A stretch of 64,000 bases of DNA from Motiliproteus coralliicola (GTDB taxonomy: Bacteria; Pseudomonadota; Gammaproteobacteria; Pseudomonadales; Balneatricaceae): positions 62,001 to 126,000 of the forward strand of contig NZ_QQOH01000006.1 of NCBI RefSeq assembly GCF_003345655.1, given 5' to 3'. The notes under the pieces were generated by a model. The model did no database searches. It was not told where the DNA came from and was given only the letters and a program-made list of their open reading frames with translations. This document shows positions 32,412 through 40,208 of this stretch, piece by piece; position 1 is the first letter of the stretch, and every line of letters begins with the position of its first letter. A program made the position numbers and the translations under genes.

Positions 32412-35057
32412 CTAGGCCGAGCGGCTTAACGCCCCAACCTCCAGTAGCTGTTGCAGCTCCGGTACGCAGGAGCCGCAGTTGGTCCCGCACCGAAGCTCGT
32501 GCCCCAGCTGCTCAACCGAATCGGCCCCGGCCGAGACAGCCGCCTCGATCTGCCGCTGACCCACCTGAAAGCAGCTGCACACCACCGCCCCCTTGGGCTC
32601 GGCCTGACAATCGCGCCCACTGAGCAGACGGCGGCGCTGCTGCCGGTCCAGACTGGCCAACGCAAACATCTGATCAACCCAATCCGGGTCGATCCTCTGC
32701 TCCGAATCGATCACCAGCAACAACCATTGCAACTGCCCCTGCTGAATGCCAGCGGCACGAAACTGGCCCTGCTGAGCATCGGCCAGCCACAGCGTCGGTT
32801 GCCCCATGGCTTGCCGGCACCAGCGAGGCCAATCCGCCATCGCCTGCTCACCGGCTAGCCGATACAGTTGGCTGTGGACCAGTGGCGTTCTGGCCCAGTA
32901 ATCGACTTCAGGTTCAGTCTCCAGCGGCTCACGCACAAACAGGCAGGCCTGCCAGCGCTGCTCAAACGGCTGCAACGCCGCCACCCCGTGCTTGGATTCG
33001 GGCTGGCCGCTGAGCGGGTCGGTCACCGGCGCCATCAACGCACCACTGCGCCCCTGGCTGCAGAACTGCTGGTTCCAGTGCATCGGCACAAACAGATTGC
33101 CGCGCCGCAGCCCCTCATCGAAACGCAGCCGACCGACAAAACGCCCCTGGGCATTGTGCAATCGTGCCAGCGCCCCCTCGGCCAGTTGCTGCTGCTTGGC
33201 ATCATCCGGATGGATCTCGATAAAGGGTTCCTGGCGGTGCTGAAATAACGGCGCCGCCAGCGCGGTACGGGTCATGGTGTGCCATTGATCGCGGATCCGG
33301 CCGCTGTTGATGATCCAGGGGTGCTGCTTGTCGGGCTGTTGCTTGGGTTTGGATGGGCTGACCGCCAGCATCCGTGCCTTACCATTGGGCGTCACAAAAC
33401 GGCCATCGGCGAACAGTCTCGGCGTCCCTTCGGGGCAAGCGGCGGTCACCGGCCACTGGATCGGCTGCAGCGCGTCGTACTGCTGTTGATCGAGCTGGGC
33501 CAGTGCGCTGATATCGAAGATCCGCTCGCCCCGGTTTTCAAATCCCGACAGCGCCGCGTGTTCGCGGAAGATCTCCACCGGGCTCTGGTAAGCGAAGGCC
33601 TTTCCGTACCCGAGCCGCTGGGCCACCTGCGATAGAATCCACCAGTCCGGCTTGGCCTCCCCGCAGGGGGGCAGTAATCCCCGCTGGCGCGAGATACGCC
33701 GCTCGGAGTTGGTCACGGTGCCGTCCTTTTCGCTCCAGCCCAGCGCCGGCAGCAGAATATCGGCGGTACGGCTGGTGTCGGTATCGGCTACGCAGTCCGA
33801 CACGATCACGGTTTCGCAACCGGCCAGCGCCCGTGCCACCCGGTCCGAGTCCGGCAGGCTGACCACCGGGTTGGTGCCCATGATCCAGATCGCTTTGACC
33901 TGGCCCCGCTCGATCGCTTCGATCAGCGGCACTGCCATCAAGCCGGGTTGGGTGGCGATGTTGGGGGCTTTCCAGAACCGCGCCACCGTGTTGATCTGGT
34001 CGGCCCGGTCAAAGCCCATATGGGCCGCCAACTGGTTGGCCAGACCGCCGACCTCACGCCCGCCCATGGCGTTGGGTTGGCCGGTAATCGAAAACGGCCC
34101 GGCACCGGGCTTACCGATTCGACCGGTCAGCAGGTGGCAATTGATGATGGCATTGGCGTTGTCGACCCCGTGGGAGGATTGGTTCACCCCCTGGGAGAAC
34201 AGCGTCACCGTCTTCGGAGAGTCGGCAAACCACTGATAGAACTGCTTCAGCTCGGCGCTATCCAGATCGCAGTCGGACTCGGCACGGTTCTGCCGTGCCT
34301 GATTGCGGACCTGGGCCCAGGCCGCCTCAAATCCCTCGGTATGCTGCTGCACAAAATCACTGTCGATCTCACCCTGCTCGACCAGATAATCGAATAGGCC
34401 GTTAAACAGGCTGATATCACTGCCCGGTCGCAATGACAGCTGTAGATCGGCCAGTTCACTGGTGGCGGTGCGTCGCGGATCGATCACCACCACCTTCATT
34501 TCGGGTCGGTTGGCCTTGGCCCGGCTCAGACGCTGGAACAGCACCGGGTGATTCCAGGCCGCGTTGGAACCGACCAGCACCACCAGATCGGCCAGCTCAA
34601 TATCTTCATAGTTGCAGGGCACCGCATCGGCGCCGAGGGCACGCTTGTAGCCCGCCACGGCCGACGACATGCACAGACGGGAGTTAGTATCGACATTGGC
34701 ACTGCCGATAAACCCCTTCATCAGTTTGTTGGCCACATAATAATCTTCGGTCAGCAACTGGCCGGACAGATAGAAGGCCACCGAGTCCGGTCCGTGCTCC
34801 AAAATTGTGCGTTGCAGTCGTTCTGAGACCTGATCCAGTGCCTGTTGCCACGACTGCCGCTGGCCATCCACCTGGGGGTAGTGCAACCGCCCGGCTTCAC
34901 CCAGGGTCTGTCCCAATGCGCTGCCTTTAACACAGAGGCGTCCAAAGTTGGCAGGGTGTTCGGTGTCACCGGACAGCGACAATCCGCCGACCTTATCGGT
35001 TTCAACAGTCAGGCCGCAGCCCACGCCGCAGTAAGGACAGGTGGTTTTCATCGTCAT
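32412..35057 (-). CDS. nasA: assimilatory nitrate reductase catalytic subunit
   Basis: An 881-residue cytoplasmic molybdoenzyme. The ATG at 35057 is chosen because GGAGAA lies 7 bases upstream and the protein then opens directly at the [4Fe-4S] motif (CPYCGVGC...RLCVKG). The Mo-bisMGD domains follow. The C-terminal 65 residues form a BFD-like [2Fe-2S] domain (CSCF...CGTNCGSC), as in Klebsiella-type NasA that takes electrons from an NADH-dependent flavoprotein. The gene is preceded by a sigma-54 promoter and a leader terminator next to nasT-nasS, so expression should need both nitrogen limitation and nitrate. Confidence 0.96.
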   Translation of the reverse strand: MTMKTTCPYCGVGCGLTVETDKVGGLSLSGDTEHPANFGRLCVKGSALGQTLGEAGRLHYPQVDGQRQSWQQALDQVSERLQRTILEHGPDSVAFYLSGQLLTEDYYVANKLMKGFIGSANVDTNSRLCMSSAVAGYKRALGADAVPCNYEDIELADLVVLVGSNAAWNHPVLFQRLSRAKANRPEMKVVVIDPRRTATSELADLQLSLRPGSDISLFNGLFDYLVEQGEIDSDFVQQHTEGFEAAWAQVRNQARQNRAESDCDLDSAELKQFYQWFADSPKTVTLFSQGVNQSSHGVDNANAIINCHLLTGRIGKPGAGPFSITGQPNAMGGREVGGLANQLAAHMGFDRADQINTVARFWKAPNIATQPGLMAVPLIEAIERGQVKAIWIMGTNPVVSLPDSDRVARALAGCETVIVSDCVADTDTSRTADILLPALGWSEKDGTVTNSERRISRQRGLLPPCGEAKPDWWILSQVAQRLGYGKAFAYQSPVEIFREHAALSGFENRGERIFDISALAQLDQQQYDALQPIQWPVTAACPEGTPRLFADGRFVTPNGKARMLAVSPSKPKQQPDKQHPWIINSGRIRDQWHTMTRTALAAPLFQHRQEPFIEIHPDDAKQQQLAEGALARLHNAQGRFVGRLRFDEGLRRGNLFVPMHWNQQFCSQGRSGALMAPVTDPLSGQPESKHGVAALQPFEQRWQACLFVREPLETEPEVDYWARTPLVHSQLYRLAGEQAMADWPRWCRQAMGQPTLWLADAQQGQFRAAGIQQGQLQWLLLVIDSEQRIDPDWVDQMFALASLDRQQRRRLLSGRDCQAEPKGAVVCSCFQVGQRQIEAAVSAGADSVEQLGHELRCGTNCGSCVPELQQLLEVGALSRSA

Positions 35058-35090
35058 ACGGTTCTCCATTGATTCTGCTGCCTGACAGGC

Positions 35091-35125
35091 AAAAAAAAGC
35101 CCGACCGGCATGGTACCGGTCGGGC
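35091..35125 (-). terminator. intrinsic terminator inside nasA leader (attenuator)
   Basis: GCCCGACCGG and CCGGTCGGGC form a perfect 10-bp stem with a 7-base loop followed by eight T on the minus strand. It lies 34 bases before the nasA start, so it stops transcription before the gene unless it is overridden. Confidence 0.92.
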
Positions 35126-35135
35126 AACGTTGCCC
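35122..35135 (-). promoter_or_regulatory. candidate ANTAR-target hairpin (P2) overlapping the attenuator
   Basis: GGGCAACGTTGCCC folds as GGGC-AACGUU-GCCC. The six-base loop has A at position 1 and G at position 4, the signature of RNA hairpins bound by ANTAR proteins. Its 3' arm is the first four bases of the terminator stem, so protein binding here would prevent the terminator. Another GUUGCCC (35207-35213) upstream can pair with the same GGGCAAC. A matching first hairpin (P1) was not identified with certainty. Confidence 0.6.
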
Positions 35136-35236
35136 TTCGAATCCGCAGGTGGTCAGAGACACTGACGGATTCCCTACATAAAGGTGGTTGGCTCCGGGAA
35201 GAGCCAGGGCAACAAGGTGCTCCCCAAGTAATACTT

Positions 35237-35252
35237 AGCAACGGCCGTGCCA
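35237..35252 (-). promoter_or_regulatory. sigma-54 promoter of nasA
   Basis: On the minus strand TGGCACGGCCGTTGCT is a perfect match to the -24/-12 consensus with GG-N10-GC spacing. The predicted start near 35226 gives a leader of about 170 bases that contains the attenuator. Confidence 0.93.
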
Positions 35253-35291
35253 GCTTTTGCAACGCAACAATTTCTGACCAAAACATCGCCG

Positions 35292-35307
35292 TGGCACAAA
35301 ATCTGCA
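35292..35307 (+). promoter_or_regulatory. sigma-54 promoter of nasT-nasS
   Basis: TGGCACAAAATCTGCA keeps the full TGGCAC and TGC core and the GG-N10-GC spacing, with two mismatches. The predicted start is near 35318, about 40 bases before nasT. Confidence 0.8.
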
Positions 35308-35359
35308 ACATTCGATCGGCAACATCACAACCACATCGACTTATGACCTTAGGATCACG

Positions 35360-35950
35360 ATGACCCAGTCCAGCCTCGACATACTGCTGATCGACGACGA
35401 GCCTCAACGCGCCGAAGCGTTGATCGGTACGTTGCGCACCCAGGGCTATCGGGTGATCGAACACCTTTGCAGCACCGAAGGTCTGAGCGGGCACGTCGAC
35501 CGAATTCGCCCGGATATCATCCTGATCGATATGGATAACCCGGACCGGGACACGCTGGAGAGCATGTCGGCGGTGCATCGGGACCACCCCCGTCCGGTGG
35601 TCTTCTTCGCCGAAGCGGAATCCGACAGCCAGACCATCAAAGCCGCCATCCAGGCCGGAGTCAGTGCCTATATCGCCGATGGTCTGAAACCGGATCGGAT
35701 TCGACCGATCATCGACTCCGCCATCGCCCAGTTTGAGACCTACCACAGCCTGCGACGGGAGCTGGAGCAGACCCGCACCGAGCTGGCCGGCCGCAAACAG
35801 ATCGACCGGGCCAAGGCGCTGCTGATGAAGCACCAGAGCTGTGACGAGGATCAGGCGTACCGGACCTTGCGCAAACTGGCGATGGACCGGAATCAGAAGC
35901 TCGGCGTGGTGGCCGCCGACGTGATCAAGGTATTGGAAGCGCTGGCGTAA
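35360..35950 (+). CDS. nasT: ANTAR-domain antitermination regulator NasT
   Basis: A 196-residue regulator from the ATG at 35360 (AGGA 6 bases upstream). The N-terminal receiver-like domain starts DILLIDDEPQRAEALIG and has the conserved Asp in IILIDMDNP (about 52). The C-terminal ANTAR RNA-binding domain (about 130-190) reads RKQIDRAKALLMKHQSCDEDQAYRTLRKL in pattern. NasT is held inactive by NasS and, when nitrate is present, binds leader RNA hairpins to block termination upstream of nas and nir genes. It is divergent from nasA and followed by nasS. Confidence 0.94.
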   Translation: MTQSSLDILLIDDEPQRAEALIGTLRTQGYRVIEHLCSTEGLSGHVDRIRPDIILIDMDNPDRDTLESMSAVHRDHPRPVVFFAEAESDSQTIKAAIQAGVSAYIADGLKPDRIRPIIDSAIAQFETYHSLRRELEQTRTELAGRKQIDRAKALLMKHQSCDEDQAYRTLRKLAMDRNQKLGVVAADVIKVLEALA

Positions 35951-35992
35951 CCCGGCGATAGACCGGAAAGAGACCATAGACAAGGAGCCGAG

Positions 35993-37033
35993 ATGGCCGA
36001 GCAACTGAAACTGGGATTCGTACCGCTGCTGGATTGCGCCCCGCTGGTGGTCGCACGGGAGCAGGGTTTGTTTCGCGAACAGGGGCTGAACGTGGTGCTG
36101 AGCCGCGAAGCCAGCTGGTCGTCGATCCGCGACAAGCTCAACTACGGTCTGCTCGACGGCGCCCAGATGCTGGCCCCGATGCCGTTGGCCGCAACCCTGG
36201 GGCTGGGCAGCCCTGCGCTACCCAGCTGCAGCCTGATGTCACTGAGTCGCAACGGCAACGCCATCACCTGCTCGGTGCCGTTCTACCAACGGCTGTACGA
36301 ACAGGCCGACGGAGAAACCTCACCTACAGCGTTGGGCTCGGCACTACGCCAGCAGCTATCGCAGCTCGGGCGTAAGCCGGTGTTTGCGACCGTCTACCCC
36401 TACTCCAACCACCACTATCTGCTCAGGGACTGGTTGAGCCGCAGCGGCATCAATCCGGATACCGAGATCGACTGGCGCGCCATTCCCCCGGCGCAGATGA
36501 TCACCGCGCTGGCACAACGTCGGATCGATGGCTATTGCGTCGGGGAACCTTGGAATTCACTGGCGGTACTGCAAGGCCACGGCCTGATCGTCGCGCCGGG
36601 TCAGCAGCTGTGTCCGGAGGTGCCGGAGAAGGTGTTCGCCGTGACCCAGGCCTGGGCAGAGCAGCACCCGGAGTCTTGTGCGGCGCTGATCCGGGCCCTG
36701 TATCAAGCTTGTCACTGGATCAGTCAGTGCCGCGATAAGCAGGCCTTGCTGGAGTTATTGGCGCTGCCCCCTTATCTGGATCACAGCCTGCTGCCGCTGT
36801 TGGAAACCGGTTATCAGCATCACTGGGGCTCGGCGCCGCTTCACCAGCAGTTCTTCGACCCACAGATGAACGCTCCCAGTCCGTTGCAGGGACAATGGTT
36901 GGTACGACAGATGCTGGCAGCCGGTCAGCTCAGCGCCGCCGATGCGGAACTCGCCAACCGCCGCTTACTGCCGCAGGTGTTCCGGATCGATCTGTTTGAA
37001 CAGGCAACCCGGGCGATGATGCCCCAGGCCTAA
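35993..37033 (+). CDS. nasS: cytoplasmic nitrate sensor NasS
   Basis: A 346-residue protein of the NrtA fold with no signal peptide (AEQLKLGFVPLLDCAPLVVA at the N-terminus). This separates the sensor NasS from periplasmic NrtA. It shares with NrtA the segments NYGLLDGAQMLAPMPLA (about 50-66) and [18 protein letters not shown] (about 178-195) that line the nitrate pocket. AAGGAG precedes the ATG. NasS binds nitrate or nitrite and then releases NasT. The gene follows nasT by 42 bases. Its stop overlaps the converging GGDEF gene by 4 bases. Confidence 0.93.
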   Translation: MAEQLKLGFVPLLDCAPLVVAREQGLFREQGLNVVLSREASWSSIRDKLNYGLLDGAQMLAPMPLAATLGLGSPALPSCSLMSLSRNGNAITCSVPFYQRLYEQADGETSPTALGSALRQQLSQLGRKPVFATVYPYSNHHYLLRDWLSRSGINPDTEIDWRAIPPAQMITALAQRRIDGYCVGEPWNSLAVLQGHGLIVAPGQQLCPEVPEKVFAVTQAWAEQHPESCAALIRALYQACHWISQCRDKQALLELLALPPYLDHSLLPLLETGYQHHWGSAPLHQQFFDPQMNAPSPLQGQWLVRQMLAAGQLSAADAELANRRLLPQVFRIDLFEQATRAMMPQA

Positions 37034-39684
37034 GTCTGTTCGACCTCAGTGCCGGAAGTCGCTTCCGCGTGTTTCGACTCAGGAAGCATCGCGGTCAGTG
37101 CCGGGTTGCTGTCAGCGTAGATTCGGCTCTGGGGGCGTCCGATATGGTAGCCCTGGCCCAGGTCGATATTGATCTCCCCAACCGCCTGCAACACCGCATC
37201 ATCCTCGATGAACTCGGCCACGGTACGGGCACCCAGATCTTTGGCCAGCTGGGCAATACAGCGGACCACACTGGCATCGCGTTCGGAGTTGATCATGTTG
37301 GAGACAAACTCCCCTTCGATCTTCACATAATCGATCGGGAAGTGCTTCAGGTAGTGGAATGACGAGAAGCCGGAACCGAAATCATCCACCGCCAACTTGA
37401 ATCCGGCACTCTTGAGGTGCTTAACAAAGCGCTCCAGCAGCGCCAGGTTCTTGACCGTGTCTCGCTCGGTCATCTCAAATACGATTCGGCCCGGATCGAT
37501 ACCGGTCTGGCGGGTCAGTTCGCGAATCTGCGGCAAGAACTCCGACATCACCAGCGAGCTGGGCGACAGGTTGATAAATACCAGTCCCGGGAACCCTTCA
37601 TCCTGGACCTGCTGCAACGCCCGCTCGATCACCACCAGATCGAGGCTATGGATCAGCCCCATCGACTCGGCGACTTCGATAAATTCGTGGGCGCCCATCA
37701 GCCCGCCATCCTCGAGTCGAATCCGGCTCAACACCTCCACCGCTTCGATCTTACGGCCCTGCAGCCCCATGATCGGCTGGAAGAAAGGCGTGATCTGCTT
37801 GTTCTCGATCGCCGACAGGATGATCCGACTCTTCTGATTCAGCTCCTTGAAGGTTTCCAGCACATCTTCGTTGCTGGGCACGCAGGCGCGGTTCTTACCC
37901 TCACGCTTGGCCTTGCGCATGATGTTCTCACCGAACATCAACAGATCACGGGAATTATGGGCGTGGTCGGGATAAACCGCGGTGCCGATCGACACCGAGC
38001 TGCGAACCGACTGATCGCCGGAGGCTGTCATCTCCAGTTCATTGACCGCCTCCAGGATTCGATTGGCAACATGTTGGGACTGCTGCATATCATCGCCCGG
38101 CAACACCACGGTATAGCGGTCGCCGGCATAGCGCGACAGAATATCTTCGGTGCGCAACACCGATTTGATGGTTTGGGCCACCTGCTGCAGGCACTGATCG
38201 CCGAAGCCATTGCCATAGGCATCGTTGATCGACTTGAAGTTGTCGAGGTCGAGTACCAACAGCGCCACCTTCGAACGATCCCGTTTACAGCGCGAGATCT
38301 CGTTGTCCATCAGTTCCCAGAACATGCGCTGGTTATACAGGTCGGTCAGCGAATCGCGGGTGGCGTAATACTCCATATCGCGGGTGTATTTGTAGATCGC
38401 CTTGACCGAGCCGACCACGTTCAGCATCGTCGACAGGATGCTCTCGGTTACCAGCATCCGGGTCTGGTCGGCCACCACATCGCTGTGCACCCCGATCCCG
38501 ACGATACCGCCCAGCTTGGGAGTTTCCAGCAACAAACTCTTGGTCTGGAAACGAATATCTTCCAACGCCAATTCGACCGGTTCGGCAGACTCATTCGCCA
38601 CGTGATGGTTGACCTCAAGCAACGCGGCTTCATGGAAATGGGGGGATTGACTCAGGTTCTGACGAATCTCCCGCTCCAACCGCTCGCGGGTCTGCGGGGT
38701 CGGTGGCTGCAGCCAGAAGATCTCCAACCCCAGCACTTCGTCGTCAACCTTGAAGATGCTGAACAGGTTGCTGGCATTGAGTACCTGGTTAATCTCCTGC
38801 AGCAGTTCGCAGACATGGTAGTGCCAGCCCTGGATCACCTCGGAGGTGATCACAAAGCGCTCCAGCAAGCGGATCTCGAACTCCAACAGTTCTTTATCAA
38901 CCGCGATCGCTCGGGTCTTGTCGGTGAGGCGCTCAAATTTGGAGAAGATTCGCTGCAGGTCGGTAAAGCCCAACTCGGAGCGATCGAACTTCAGCTGCGA
39001 CAGATCAGACAGAGATTGCACCTGGTCGATACGCTGCTCCAGCAGCACCACCGAACGGTTGATCCGGCGGTTGAGTAACCGCACCACCCAGATCGCCAAC
39101 AACAGCGGGATCGGCGCCAGCCACAGCAGGTTGGTCAGCAGCTCGCTGCGGGCACCGGCCAGCATCGGACCGAGATCCTGACGAATCTCGAGGACGCCGA
39201 GCACCTCACCTTCATTGACCTGTCGATGACACTGGATGCACTGTTGGCTGGCTTTTAGCGGGTAACTGTAGCGGACCTGATCCTGCTCAAAGCTATGCAG
39301 CCGCGTACCGGCCAACAGGCTACGCAACACAAAGCTATCCGGTTCCGGCCCCTGGCTATAACCAATATCCTGTTCGATCAACTCGCTTCGAAACAGGCGT
39401 ACCTGCAATGCGCTGTTGCCGTCACCCTGATTGATCTGCTGCAGCAGGCTGGCCATTTCGGCTCGACTGATGCCACGGTCCATCGCCGCCGTGAGATCAT
39501 CAAAGATCAACTCGGCACGGCTGTCGGCAATCGCCCGACTACTGTCACGCAAGGCACTATCGTAGGCCTGACTGGCCCCAAGATAGATGATCAGGAACCC
39601 CAATACCGAGAACAGTAATGAGATCCGCAGAATAAAGGCGCGAATTGAACAGTTGGAAAAATAGCGTTTTAGGACATTCGACAT
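37030..39684 (-). CDS. membrane GGDEF-EAL c-di-GMP protein with periplasmic CxxCH heme motif
   Basis: An 884-residue protein from the ATG at 39684 (GGGAG upstream; a GTG at 39720 is an alternative). The first helix is at about 15-38. The periplasmic sensor (about 40-190) has CIQCH at about residue 150, the c-type heme attachment motif seen in DUF3365/Tll0287-like sensors. The second helix is at about 195-215, followed by a HAMP-like coil, a GAF-like region, GGDEF (about 450-610) and EAL (about 630-870). The GGDEF signature reads AGDRY, so cyclase activity is doubtful. The EAL signature reads EVL, but DDFGSG and FEMTE are retained, so it probably degrades c-di-GMP. It may sense redox state, gas or nitrogen oxides. 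Confidence 0.9.
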   Translation of the reverse strand: MSNVLKRYFSNCSIRAFILRISLLFSVLGFLIIYLGASQAYDSALRDSSRAIADSRAELIFDDLTAAMDRGISRAEMASLLQQINQGDGNSALQVRLFRSELIEQDIGYSQGPEPDSFVLRSLLAGTRLHSFEQDQVRYSYPLKASQQCIQCHRQVNEGEVLGVLEIRQDLGPMLAGARSELLTNLLWLAPIPLLLAIWVVRLLNRRINRSVVLLEQRIDQVQSLSDLSQLKFDRSELGFTDLQRIFSKFERLTDKTRAIAVDKELLEFEIRLLERFVITSEVIQGWHYHVCELLQEINQVLNASNLFSIFKVDDEVLGLEIFWLQPPTPQTRERLEREIRQNLSQSPHFHEAALLEVNHHVANESAEPVELALEDIRFQTKSLLLETPKLGGIVGIGVHSDVVADQTRMLVTESILSTMLNVVGSVKAIYKYTRDMEYYATRDSLTDLYNQRMFWELMDNEISRCKRDRSKVALLVLDLDNFKSINDAYGNGFGDQCLQQVAQTIKSVLRTEDILSRYAGDRYTVVLPGDDMQQSQHVANRILEAVNELEMTASGDQSVRSSVSIGTAVYPDHAHNSRDLLMFGENIMRKAKREGKNRACVPSNEDVLETFKELNQKSRIILSAIENKQITPFFQPIMGLQGRKIEAVEVLSRIRLEDGGLMGAHEFIEVAESMGLIHSLDLVVIERALQQVQDEGFPGLVFINLSPSSLVMSEFLPQIRELTRQTGIDPGRIVFEMTERDTVKNLALLERFVKHLKSAGFKLAVDDFGSGFSSFHYLKHFPIDYVKIEGEFVSNMINSERDASVVRCIAQLAKDLGARTVAEFIEDDAVLQAVGEINIDLGQGYHIGRPQSRIYADSNPALTAMLPESKHAEATSGTEVEQT

Positions 39685-40026
39685 CACTTCTGAACTCCCA
39701 GAGTCACGGCCGGACTGCACCGCGACAACACACTCTAGGGAATCTATTCGAAAACACCATAACGCAGATCAATACTTCTAGCTTTTGTATTGATCCTAAT
39801 ACGGTTTTTGACTTTAACACCGAACGCCTTCCCTAGCGAAAGACCTGATCCTAACAAGGGATTATTCGCTTTACAAAGCCCATACGGCAATTGTGACTAA
39901 AGTTTAGCTTGTAGGGCCCCAAACTAGTGCACCGACACAACTCTTGTGCATCGCAACAGAGCCATCAAAGTGAGATAACTCAATAAAACCACCCATAACA
40001 AGCTGTTTTTAAAGACTAATAAAAAC
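39685..40026. other. intergenic region left of the nrtA promoter
   Basis: About 340 AT-rich bases holding the leader of the GGDEF-EAL gene (minus strand) and the upstream region of nrtA. TGCAC and GTGCA half sites at 39928-39932 and 39946-39950 lie at enhancer distance from the sigma-54 promoter, but their spacing of 13 differs from the NtrC consensus of 7. No gene is seen. Confidence 0.6.
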
Positions 40027-40042
40027 TGGCACAAGTAATGCT
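40027..40042 (+). promoter_or_regulatory. sigma-54 promoter of nrtABC-nirBD
   Basis: TGGCACAAGTAATGCT has the complete TGGCAC, the TGC core and GG-N10-GC spacing, with two mismatches. The predicted start near 40053 leaves a leader of about 155 bases. Confidence 0.84.
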
Positions 40043-40101
40043 TTAACAATTTCAAAGGCACTTGCACCCGCTGCTGTGTTCGACAATCCGACCTCTTAGG
40101 C

Positions 40102-40150
40102 AAAGGCGCCGCAACCCCAGGGAACTCCCTGCGGGCACGGCGCCTTTTTA
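40102..40150 (+). terminator. intrinsic terminator inside nrtA leader (attenuator)
   Basis: AAAGGCGCCG (40102-40111) and CGGCGCCTTT (40138-40147) form a perfect 10-bp stem. The interior itself folds (CAGGGA/TCCCTG), and the T-rich tail TTTTTATTT follows. It lies 58 bases before nrtA, so transcription needs antitermination to reach the operon, as for nasA. Confidence 0.88.
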
Positions 40151-40208
40151 TTTGAGCCAGTACCAAGCGGTTGTGCCGAAGATTTTGAACTTCATCAAGG
40201 AGCTAGTT

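Larger units (their letters stand above)
35058..35359. promoter_or_regulatory. nasA/nasT divergent control region
   Basis: About 300 bases. They contain two divergent sigma-54 promoters (35237-35252 minus and 35292-35307 plus, only 39 bases apart), a structured nasA leader of about 170 bases and a leader terminator (35091-35125). No full NtrC consensus site (TGCAC-N7-GTGCA) was recognised; a single GGTGC half site is at about 35216-35220. Confidence 0.85.

Noticed and set aside
37030-37033. Possible frameshift or fusion where nasS meets the GGDEF gene
   Set aside because: It is an ordinary 4-base overlap of two converging stop codons; both proteins have complete C-termini.
37417-39078. 553-codon plus-strand frame opposite the GGDEF-EAL gene
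   Set aside because: Antisense to clear GGDEF and EAL motifs; low-complexity His/Gln/Arg composition typical of a shadow frame.
39928-39950. TGCAC...GTGCA pair upstream of nrtA as an NtrC site
   Set aside because: Spacer is 13 bases whereas NtrC sites have 7; the position is attractive but the geometry is wrong.
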